Assembly: GCA_965242605.1 (NCBI GenBank)
Contig: CBDESS010000001.1
Span: 1,612,001-1,676,000, forward strand
Length of the DNA stretch: 64,000 bases
Reading direction: 5' to 3'
Origin: JAAXHF01 sp965242605
GTDB taxonomy: Bacteria > Desulfobacterota > Binatia > Bin18
Each line of letters opens with the position of its first letter. Position 1 is the stretch's first letter. Below the pieces are notes generated by a model. It was given only the letters and a program-made list of their open reading frames with translations. It did no database searches and was not told the origin of the DNA. Below, piece by piece: positions 16,283 to 24,079 of this stretch. A program made the position numbers and the translations under genes.

Positions 16283-17971
16283 ATGAGTGAAGCATCCGCC
16301 AAATCTATGGACTCCATCGTTGCCCTGTGTAGACGCCGGGGCTTCATTTTTCAGTCGTCCGAGCTGTACGGAGGCATCAACGGGTTCTGGGACTACGGCC
16401 CGCTCGGTGCTGAGCTGAAACGCAACCTCAAGGAAGCCTGGTGGCAGGACGTGGTCCGCTGCCCGGCCGCCGGTCCTGACGGCAAGCCGATTGATATCGT
16501 TCCGGTTGACGCGACCATCATTATGAACCCCAAGGTGTGGGAAGCCTCGGGCCATGTGGGCGGCTTTGCCGACCTGATGAGCACCTGCCGGCAGTGCAGG
16601 AAGCTGATCCGTTCCGACCACGCCTGGGAGATGGTCCGCGAAAGCGCCTGGTATGCCTCACTGGCCGAGTTGTACGCCAAGGGCCGACCGAACCTCAGAC
16701 AGGTGCGGCGCTGGGGTCAGAAATCGGGCAAGCTGGCACCCGGCTTGGGCTTGGTGCGTGAGCCGGATAAGACGCTGGCCAAGCTGAGGGAAGTTGTCGT
16801 CGTCAATGTCGAGGCAAGGGTCGCCAGCAATCCACCCCCTGTGAAAATGGGCGAATCCCATGACGATCTGCCGCTCCCGCTCGAACTCGACGATTTGGTC
16901 AAACATCTGGTGGTTCCGTCCGTATCCGACGATTCCACACAGGGCATAACGCCGTGCTCGTTCTGCGGCGGGGAACTCACCGCGCCCAAACCCTTCAACC
17001 TGATGTTCAAGACTACCACCGGCGCGGTCGAAGACCCGTCCGCGGTCGCCTATCTGCGCCCGGAGACCGCCCAGGGCATCTTCACCCAGTTCTGGAATGT
17101 GCTGGATAGCAACCGGGTGAAAGTGCCGTTTGGCATTGCCCAGATAGGTAAGGCGTTTCGGAACGAGGTTACGCCACGCAACTTCACGTTCCGTTCCCGC
17201 GAGTTTGAGCAGATGGAGTTGGAGTTCTTTATTCACCCCGAGCAGGCCGCGGAGTGGTATCAGTATTGGCGCGATACGCGCTTCACTTGGTGGCGGTCGA
17301 TTGGCCTGGCCGGCGAGAACCTGACCCTGCGCGAGCACGACCAGGACGAACTCGCCCACTACGCCAGAGACGGGGCCGGAACGAGCGATGTCGAATACCG
17401 CTTCCCGTTTACCGCGCCCGGCTATGGCGAGCTGGAGGGCATTGCCCACCGTGCCGATTACGACCTGCGTCAGCACGCCGTGCATTGCGGCCAGGGCGAT
17501 AAGCTGCGCTACTTTGACCCGGCCCGCAACGAGCGCTATTTCCCGCATGTCATTGAGCCCAGCGCTGGGGCTGACCGGGGGACCCTGGCGGCGCTGTGCG
17601 AAGCCTACACCCCGGATGAGCAGCGGCCCAGCAAGGTCTACATGAAGTTTCACCCCAGACTCGCCCCAATCAAGGCGGCCATCTTCCCGCTGGTCAACAA
17701 AGAAGCCATGCCTGAGATTGCCGACAAGCTCTACCGCGAGTTGCGGCCCAAGTACGCCGTCCAAACCGACGCCAAGCAGAGCATCGGCAAGCGTTACGCC
17801 CGCATGGACGAAGCCGGCACCCCGTACTGCTTCACCATTGACGGCCAGACCCTCAGCTACCAGACCGTGACCGTGCGCCACCGCGACACCCTCCAGCAGG
17901 AGCGCATCAGCCTTGACCAGGTTGCCGCCTTTCTGGCCGATACCATCGAAGGCGCGGAGGTCTGCGGCTGA
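16283..17971 (+). CDS. glyQS: Glycyl-tRNA synthetase, alpha-dimer (archaeal/eukaryotic-like) type
   Basis: The 562-residue class II synthetase charges tRNA-Gly. The start of the catalytic domain is MDSIVALCRRRGFIFQSSELYGG, motif 1 is followed by GFWDYGPLGAELK, and the strongly conserved AYLRPETAQGIF and FRNEVTPRNFTFRSREFEQMELEFF segments contain motif 2. Motif 3 and the anticodon-binding domain follow from about residue 440. ATG 16283 is chosen over an upstream TTG because GGAAGACGAG precedes it. This single-polypeptide type is found in many Deltaproteobacteria and Gram-positives instead of the alpha2-beta2 GlyQ/GlyS enzyme. There is a zinc-type CxxC pair at CRQCRK and another at CSFCGG. Confidence 0.95.
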   Translation: MSEASAKSMDSIVALCRRRGFIFQSSELYGGINGFWDYGPLGAELKRNLKEAWWQDVVRCPAAGPDGKPIDIVPVDATIIMNPKVWEASGHVGGFADLMSTCRQCRKLIRSDHAWEMVRESAWYASLAELYAKGRPNLRQVRRWGQKSGKLAPGLGLVREPDKTLAKLREVVVVNVEARVASNPPPVKMGESHDDLPLPLELDDLVKHLVVPSVSDDSTQGITPCSFCGGELTAPKPFNLMFKTTTGAVEDPSAVAYLRPETAQGIFTQFWNVLDSNRVKVPFGIAQIGKAFRNEVTPRNFTFRSREFEQMELEFFIHPEQAAEWYQYWRDTRFTWWRSIGLAGENLTLREHDQDELAHYARDGAGTSDVEYRFPFTAPGYGELEGIAHRADYDLRQHAVHCGQGDKLRYFDPARNERYFPHVIEPSAGADRGTLAALCEAYTPDEQRPSKVYMKFHPRLAPIKAAIFPLVNKEAMPEIADKLYRELRPKYAVQTDAKQSIGKRYARMDEAGTPYCFTIDGQTLSYQTVTVRHRDTLQQERISLDQVAAFLADTIEGAEVCG

Positions 17972-18172
17972 GCGACATGAATACACTCGTTGAACGCCGA
18001 ATTACATATGTATGTTGGGGCACAGAGGGAAATTCTCCCTCGTGGAGAATGTTCCAGCCCGCGTCAATTCGGTTCATGCAGCGGCGGCGGCACAATGCTA
18101 CTTGGCCGCGGTTGTGACGAAAGCCGGAAGAGACACTTGGGCGATGTACAGTGAGCTTGAGGACAGCGACCT

Positions 18173-18470
18173 TTGGACACCACAATTGATCATGCCGCCC
18201 TGGTGGCCACGATCAGGCGCTCTCTGAGGACTCAGGGTTTTCGTATCCGAAACGGGACGCTCCTTCCGCCGAACGATCTCTCCAAAGAAAGAATCCGCAC
18301 GCTCCATACCGCAGCGGTTGAGCAGAGGATTGAGCGGGCAAAGGGCGGCTTGTTTCGGAAGGAGCACACACTTCTTCGGCGCATTGCCTCAGGAAACGAG
18401 GTGGTCCCATCGAAGATCCGTCCGCGCCTGATAGAGGTCTCCCCTGGATCGGAAGATGAGCTGCGCTACG
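18173..18470 (+). pseudogene. N-terminal remnant of a DUF4338 (DruA-like) protein
   Basis: From TTG 18173, about 99 residues fit the N-terminus of DUF4338 proteins, the family of the Druantia defence component DruA. The fitting segments are SKERIRTLHTAAVEQRIERA, then LLRRIASGNEVVPSKIRPRL and VSPGSEDELRY. In intact members this last phrase continues into a WS-P-S-GYGRRLRFL block, which is absent here. Instead the sequence crosses directly into the tail of a different gene in another frame. The start has no good ribosome site. The assignment rests on remembered family patterns and has no search behind it. Confidence 0.55.
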
Positions 18471-18834
18471 GAGAGCGGTTCGAGAGACGCGGAAGTACGG
18501 GATCGGATGGTTTTTCATCAGTCAGACGCCAGGCGGTCTGGACAACGAAATACTTCAGCAGTTACGAATCCTTGCCTTCGGATTCGGGCTTGCAATGGGA
18601 ACGGAATCAGACCGCCTCAGAGCTTTTGCGGGGAGCGACAAACGGGCGCTTGAACTCTATCAGTCCTTCCGTGCTCCCCAGAGTTTTCCAAGGCGAGACC
18701 TGCAAGAGTTTCCGTTTATGGCGATTGGCCCCGTCTCTCCTCTCGCCTTCAGTGGAAGGCCCTTGTTCTTCACGGCATTCACGGACCCTGAAGAGTTCCT
18801 GAAGGCCAACCGTCGGGAGGAAAATTCCGACTGA
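18460..18834 (+). pseudogene. C-terminal remnant of a HerA/DUF87-like ATPase
   Basis: In the frame that begins after the TGA at 18457-18459, 124 codons read RRAVRETRKYGIGWFFISQT, then PGGLDNEILQQ and FGLAMGTESDRL. This is the sensor end of HerA-, VirB4- or TraG-like ATPases, where RE-RKYG and SQTP are typical. The C-terminal tail (FMAIGPVSPLAFSGRPLFF) ends at TGA 18834. No Walker A or B region remains upstream. The preceding bases belong to the DUF4338 remnant, so a deletion probably removed most of both genes and joined them near 18460-18475. Confidence 0.55.
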
Positions 18835-18938
18835 CCGCCGTCTCCATACTCTCCGCTCCGGTGTACTGCTCCCCGGACGGGATTCCTTTTTCCCGCCCTT
18901 TTTGCCAGAATACCGCTCGCCTGCGCGGGAGCGAGCCC

Positions 18939-20849
18939 ATGCCACACGTTATCGGGACGGCCGGTCACATTGACCACGGAAAAACGGCTCTGGTTAAGGC
19001 CCTGACCGGCCAGGACACCGACCGCCTCCAGGAGGAACAGGAACGCGGCATTTCCATTGAACTGGGCTTTGCCTGTCTGGACCTGCCCAACGGCGAGCGG
19101 GCGGGGATTATCGATGTGCCCGGCCATGAGCGCTTCATTCGCAATATGCTGGCCGGGGCGCACGGCGTCGATCTGGTTGTCTTCACCGTTGCCGCGGACG
19201 ACGGCGTCATGCCGCAGAGCGAAGAGCACCTGGATTTTCTGCATGTATTGGGCCTCAGCAATGGCATCTTTGTGATGACCAAAGCCGACTTGGTTGACGC
19301 CGAGCGACTGGCCGATGTGCGCGAAGAGATTGAAATCCTGAGCCTTGACACAAGCCTGGAGGGCGCGCCGGTGGTGGCGGTGTCTTCGCTGACCGGCCGG
19401 GGTATTGAGGAACTCCGCGACACGATTGCCGAGCGGCTGGCCGGCTATGAGCGGCCGTCCCGGCCGGGCTATTTCCGGCTGCCGGTTGACCGGGCGTTTG
19501 TGATGAAGGGGCACGGCGTGGTGGTGACGGGCACGGCGACCGCCGGCAGCGTGCAGGGCGGGGCGACTGTCAGGCTCCTGCCCGGCGGAGAGCAGACCCG
19601 GGTGCGCTCGGTGCAGGTCCACGGTGAGGCGGTCGCCGAGGCCGGTTGGGGCCAGCGTGTAGCGCTTAATCTGGCCGGTCTGGAAAAGAGCGCGATTACG
19701 CGCGGCCATGTGGTGTGTCATCCGAAAATTACCCGCACGACTAAGCGTTTTGACGCCTGGGTTGAGATCAGACCTGGGGCCAGGCGCGAGGTCGTCAACC
19801 ATGAGCGGGTCCGGGTGCATGTCGGGACGGCTGAGGCGCTGGGGAAAATCATTCTGCTGCATGGTCAAGACAGCCTGGCTCCCCGCTCGACCGCCTTTGC
19901 CCAGATTGTCCTGGAGGAAGCGGTGCTGGCTCTGCGCGGCGACCGCTTTATTCTGCGGAATCAAACCGCCCAGGCCACGCTCGGAGGGGGCGAGGTCGTC
20001 AATCCCTTTGCTCCCCGCCACCGCCGATTGCGGGCCAGACCGGGCGAGTTGCAAGAGCGGCTGGCCCTGCTGCGGACGCCCAACCTGCTCCAGGCCTGCC
20101 GCGCCTATATTGAAGTCCAGCCCGAGTTTGCCGTTTCACTGGAGGACATCTATCAGGGCGTCAACGCTCAGGAAAAAGAAGTCGCCCCGCTGTTGCTCTC
20201 CGATATGGAGACTCTTCCTCTGCCGGACGCCGAGCAGCCTGAGGCGTATGCCGCGCTTAGCAAGTGGCGGCGGCTCACCGCGGCGGTGGAGCGTGTCTTG
20301 GCCGACTTTCATGCCCGCACGCCCCTGGCCCGAGGCATGGAGATGGAGTCGCTGCGGAGTCAGCTCGCTCTTCCGCCCAAAATTTTTCGGGCGGTGACGG
20401 ACAAATTGGTCGCTGAGCGTATCGCCGTGCGCGAGCAGAGCACGCTCCGCCTGCCGTCACACCGCGTGGAGTTGAGCGAGGCTGAGCAGGTGTTGAGCGC
20501 CCGTCTTGAGCGGCTGTTGGACGACGGTGGCTTCACGCCGCCGGAGGTCAAAGACCTGGAGGCAAAGCTGTCCGTCCCACGCAAGCAGCTCGGGGACTTG
20601 CTCAACGTGTTGGAGTCTCAACACAAGGTGGTGAAGGTTGCCCCAGAGCTGTATCTGAGTTGGACGAGCCTGGAGCGGGCCCGGGCTGCCCTGGCTGAAC
20701 AGCTTACTGGTCACGGAGAAATATCGGCCGCAACATTTCGGGATGTGTTGGGGATCAGTCGGAAAACGGCCATCCCCTTACTGGAGTACTTTGACCGGAC
20801 TGGGCTGACGCTGCGGGTTGGCGATGTGCGGAAATTGCGCAAAGCCTAG
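18939..20849 (+). CDS. selB: Selenocysteine-specific translation elongation factor SelB
   Basis: The 636-residue GTPase delivers Sec-tRNA to UGA codons marked by a SECIS hairpin. The G motifs are GTAGHIDHGKTALVKALTG (G1, residues 5-23), DVPGHERFIRNML (G3) and TKAD (G4). SelB-type translation domains follow, then winged-helix domains near residues 440-636 that would bind the SECIS RNA. ATG 18939 is chosen over the longer frame because the G1 loop starts four residues later and GGGAGCGAG precedes it. selD starts 36 bases after its stop, so the two form a selenium operon. No selA or tRNA-Sec gene was seen in the window. Confidence 0.95.
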   Translation: MPHVIGTAGHIDHGKTALVKALTGQDTDRLQEEQERGISIELGFACLDLPNGERAGIIDVPGHERFIRNMLAGAHGVDLVVFTVAADDGVMPQSEEHLDFLHVLGLSNGIFVMTKADLVDAERLADVREEIEILSLDTSLEGAPVVAVSSLTGRGIEELRDTIAERLAGYERPSRPGYFRLPVDRAFVMKGHGVVVTGTATAGSVQGGATVRLLPGGEQTRVRSVQVHGEAVAEAGWGQRVALNLAGLEKSAITRGHVVCHPKITRTTKRFDAWVEIRPGARREVVNHERVRVHVGTAEALGKIILLHGQDSLAPRSTAFAQIVLEEAVLALRGDRFILRNQTAQATLGGGEVVNPFAPRHRRLRARPGELQERLALLRTPNLLQACRAYIEVQPEFAVSLEDIYQGVNAQEKEVAPLLLSDMETLPLPDAEQPEAYAALSKWRRLTAAVERVLADFHARTPLARGMEMESLRSQLALPPKIFRAVTDKLVAERIAVREQSTLRLPSHRVELSEAEQVLSARLERLLDDGGFTPPEVKDLEAKLSVPRKQLGDLLNVLESQHKVVKVAPELYLSWTSLERARAALAEQLTGHGEISAATFRDVLGISRKTAIPLLEYFDRTGLTLRVGDVRKLRKA

Positions 20850-20884
20850 ATACGCTTGGCAAGCCCTCCACCATACAGGACACT

Positions 20885-21964
20885 ATGGGTACAACACTGA
20901 CACGGGCTGAGGATCAGCGTTCGAGAATCCGCCTGACCGAAAAAGTGAAAGCCTCAGGGTGAGCGGGGAAATTAGGTCCGGCGGACCTTGAACATGTCCT
21001 GAGCGGGCTGCCGCGTGAGCGGCATCCTGACCTGTTGGTTGGCGTTGAGACCTCTGACGATGCCGGTGTCTTTCGGCTACAGGATGACGTAGCCATTATT
21101 AACACGGTCGATTTTTTCACCCCGGTGGTAGATGATCCCTACACCTATGGACTTATTTCAGCCACCAACGCGCTCAGCGATGTGTATGCCATGGGCGGCG
21201 AACCGAAGACGGCGATGAATATCGTATGCTTTCCCCAGGAAGGTTTCGATAAGACTGTGCTTGCCGAGATCCTCCAGGGTGGGGCGGAAAAGGTCCGTGA
21301 GGCTGGGGCGGTGCTGGTCGGGGGGCATTCGGTTGCCGATGATGAGATTAAATACGGCTTGGCCGTGACTGGGGTGGTTCACCCCCGCAGCGTGGTTCGC
21401 AATGTCGGCGCTCAGGTGGGTGATGTGCTGCTCCTGACCAAACCGCTTGGCACAGGTATTGTCACAACGGCGCTCAAACGCCGCCACCTTCAGGATACGG
21501 AATACGCGGCAGCGGTTGATTCGATGCTGAGCCTGAACCGAACTGCCAGCCGCGTCATGGCGCGCTATACGGTCCACGCGTGTACCGATGTGACCGGGTT
21601 CAGTCTGATGGGTCACGGGTATGAGATGGCGCACGGCAGTGGGGCCAGCCTCCGGCTGCGGGCCGCCCATTTCCCGGTCTTGCCGGGCGCGTTGCGCTTG
21701 GCCAGCGAGGGCTACATTACCGGCGGGTGCAAGCGCAACCGGAACTATCTGGCCGATAAAGTCCGCGTGTCCCCACAGGTCGCTGCCCGGCTTGATGAAG
21801 TCGCCTTTGATCCACAGACCTCGGGCGGCCTGCTCATGGCCGTTCCTGAGTCTGAGGCGAACGCCTGTGTGCAAGCGCTCAAGAATGCCGGTACCCCAGC
21901 CGCGGCCGTGATTGGCGAGGTCGTCCCGTACGCTGAATCCTGGGTTGAAGTTGTCAAAGACTAG
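20885..21964 (+). CDS. selD: Selenide, water dikinase SelD; a selenoprotein with in-frame UGA
   Basis: SelD makes selenophosphate from selenide and ATP. Ordinary gene calling would start at 21035, but the true N-terminus lies upstream: from ATG 20885 (after AGGA) the frame reads RIRLTEKVKASG, then TGA at 20960-20962, then AGKLGPADLEHVLSGLP, which is the conserved SelD start. The TGA occupies the position of the catalytic Cys/Sec and would be residue 26 (Sec26) of 359. The conserved KVKASGU-x-x-KL context and the downstream ETSDDAGVFRL, PQTSGGLL and GGHSVADDE motifs leave little doubt. A hairpin follows the UGA and selB is directly upstream. Confidence 0.95.
20960..20988 (+). promoter_or_regulatory. 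Bacterial SECIS element with the Sec UGA codon of selD
   Basis: The UGA at 20960-20962 is followed by a perfect six-base stem, AGGTCC at 20974-20979 pairing with GGACCT at 20983-20988, around the three-base loop GGC. The loop lies about 18-20 bases after the UGA, within the window known for bacterial SECIS hairpins, and contains the expected G. SelB would bind here. This element explains why the UGA is read as selenocysteine. Confidence 0.85.
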
Positions 21965-22042
21965 GATTCCCCGGAGTTGATGCAAGGGGGCTCTGGTGTC
22001 GTTTGAGGCTCATGCCTGAGGGTTGGGGAGCGAAACTTTTCC

Positions 22043-23308
22043 GTGCGTTACGAACTCTTTATCAGTGTCCGCTATCTGCGCGCTAAGCGGCGCGAGATAT
22101 TTATCTCTCTGATTACAACGATATCGACCCTCGGGGTCTTGATTGGGGTGATGGTGCTCAATGTCACCCTGGCCATTATGACCGGGTTTGAGGAAGATTT
22201 ACGGAGTCGGATTCTGGGCTTTAATCCGCATATCCTGCTGTCCAGCCTGAACGGTCTCTTTGACGCCTATGAGCCGGTGATGGAACGGGTACACCAGATG
22301 CCAGGGGTCTCCGCCGCGGCACCCTTCCTCTATGGCCAGGTGATGGTCAGTTCACAGCGTGGAGTATCCGGGGTTGTAGTGCGCGGGGTTGAGCCTGCCC
22401 TGGCCAGTGCGGTGGTCAATATCGAAAATCATATCAAAGAGGGGGAGTTGGCCCAGCTCGGTCAAAAGCAGGTGGTGAGCGTTCGCAATGGCACGACAGA
22501 GCACAGCGTTGAGCTGCCAGGGATTGTGATCGGTGAGGATCTGGCCAATCAGCTCGGCCTCTTACTCGGCGACCCCATTACCCTGGTCTCTCCCATTGGC
22601 GGCACCCCGGGACCGCTCGGCCTGGCACCTCGCTTCAAACGCTTTGTGGTAGTCGGCCTGTTTGATTCCGGCATGGTCGAGTACGATAGTGGCCTCTTAT
22701 ACATGGCCCTCCACGACGCCCAGCAGTTCTTCAAACTTGGCCGACAGGTGTCTGGGCTTGAGATTCGGCTCCAGGAAGTCTACAACGCGCGGCCGATTGC
22801 CCGCCAGATTGAGGATCTGCTCGGTTTTCCCTACAAAGCCCGCGACTGGACCGAAATCAACCGAAACCTGTTTGCAGCCCTGAGCCTGGAGAAATTTGTG
22901 TATTCGATTGTGCTTTTGCTGATCGTACTGGTTGCCGCGTTTAACATCATTGCGACCCTGATCATGGTCGTTATGGAAAAGCGCAAGGATATTGCTCTGC
23001 TGAAGTCGATGGGCGCTTCGGATGCGGCGATCGGGCGGATTTTCATCTACAAAGGGCTGATTATTGGACTGATTGGGACGCTGTTGGGGACGCTGACCGG
23101 TTGTATCCTGTGCTGGTTGCTCCAGCGTTACGAGTTTATCGAGCTCCCGCCCGATGTATGGTACGTTTCGACCGTGCCGATTAAAATGTCTGTCTACAAT
23201 TTTCTTATCGTCGGCCTGGCCTCTATCGTCATTTGCCTGGGGGCTACGATTTATCCCGCCCGTCAGGCTGCCCATTTAGCGCCAGTTGAAGTCATCCGTT
23301 ACGAGTAG
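22043..23308 (+). CDS. Lipoprotein-releasing ABC transporter permease (LolC/LolE family)
   Basis: This 421-residue inner-membrane permease has four transmembrane segments, one near residues 22-48 and three in the C-terminal 150 residues, around a large periplasmic MacB-like domain. The start YELFISVRYLRAKRREIFISLIT is typical of LolC/E, as is the cytoplasmic coupling segment MEKRKDIALLKSMGASDAAI. With LolD it extracts lipoproteins from the inner membrane for LolA. Only one permease gene is present, so it may work as a homodimer. GTG 22043 is the start. It overlaps the region before lolD. Confidence 0.92.
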   Translation: MRYELFISVRYLRAKRREIFISLITTISTLGVLIGVMVLNVTLAIMTGFEEDLRSRILGFNPHILLSSLNGLFDAYEPVMERVHQMPGVSAAAPFLYGQVMVSSQRGVSGVVVRGVEPALASAVVNIENHIKEGELAQLGQKQVVSVRNGTTEHSVELPGIVIGEDLANQLGLLLGDPITLVSPIGGTPGPLGLAPRFKRFVVVGLFDSGMVEYDSGLLYMALHDAQQFFKLGRQVSGLEIRLQEVYNARPIARQIEDLLGFPYKARDWTEINRNLFAALSLEKFVYSIVLLLIVLVAAFNIIATLIMVVMEKRKDIALLKSMGASDAAIGRIFIYKGLIIGLIGTLLGTLTGCILCWLLQRYEFIELPPDVWYVSTVPIKMSVYNFLIVGLASIVICLGATIYPARQAAHLAPVEVIRYE

Positions 23309-23315
23309 AGGTCGT

Positions 23316-24038
23316 GTGGCGCAGGTTTTGATTCGAGCCGAACAGCTCAGCAAACACTACGGCGATAAGGAGCAAACGGTCCAGGTCTTTCGCGGCCTGA
23401 ACCTCGCCATCCGGCGGGCGGAACGCATCGCTATTATTGGCGAGTCCGGGGTTGGCAAAAGTACCTTGCTGTATATCCTCGGCACGCTTGATCGGCCGAG
23501 CGCGGGCAAGGTGTGGCTGGACGGCCAGGATGTCTTTGCCCTGCCGAGCGATGATCTGGCTGTCCTGCGCAACCGGGAAATCGGGTTTGTTTTCCAATTC
23601 CACCATTTGCTGTCCGATTTCAGCGCGGTTGAGAACGTGATGTTGCCCGGACTGATCGCCCGAGTCCATCGCTCTGAGGCGAACCGGCGGGCGACCAGGA
23701 TTCTTGAGCAGGTCGGGCTCAAAGATCGGCTGACGCACCGGCCCGGAGAACTGTCTGGGGGCGAACAGCAGCGGGTGGCGGTGGCGCGGGCACTGGTGTT
23801 GCAACCCCGTCTGGTGCTGGCCGATGAGCCAACCGGAAACCTTGATCCTGGGACGGGGGAAGGTGTCCTGCAACTGTTGCTCAATTTTAATCAGGCCATG
23901 AACATTACCGTGGTGATTGTGACCCACAACGAAAAAGTGGCTTCCTGTATGGGTCGGACGCTACGGCTCGAGGCGGGCCGGCTGCACGAACTCCCACCCC
24001 AGGCGAACGCGGTCCCGGATGGCTCCGGGTCGGGCTGA
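23316..24038 (+). CDS. lolD: Lipoprotein-releasing ABC transporter ATPase LolD
   Basis: The 240-residue ATPase has Walker A (GESGVGKSTLLYILG), the Q-loop in FVFQFHHLL, the signature LSGGEQQRVAVARAL, Walker B (LVLADEPTG) and the switch His in VIVTHNE. GTG 23316 follows TAGAGG and precedes the conserved IRAEQLSKHYG; the longer frame would start inside the permease gene. It powers the permease encoded eight bases upstream. The downstream gene is bamA, an order common in Deltaproteobacteria. Confidence 0.93.
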   Translation: MAQVLIRAEQLSKHYGDKEQTVQVFRGLNLAIRRAERIAIIGESGVGKSTLLYILGTLDRPSAGKVWLDGQDVFALPSDDLAVLRNREIGFVFQFHHLLSDFSAVENVMLPGLIARVHRSEANRRATRILEQVGLKDRLTHRPGELSGGEQQRVAVARALVLQPRLVLADEPTGNLDPGTGEGVLQLLLNFNQAMNITVVIVTHNEKVASCMGRTLRLEAGRLHELPPQANAVPDGSGSG

Positions 24039-24079
24039 ACGGCTTTACAATCCGGGGGGATTTTGTTAGGGAAGCCCGG

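Noticed and set aside
18012..18227. A 71-residue open frame after glyQS
   Set aside because: It has no ribosome site and no recognisable pattern, and it overlaps the DUF4338 remnant in another frame.
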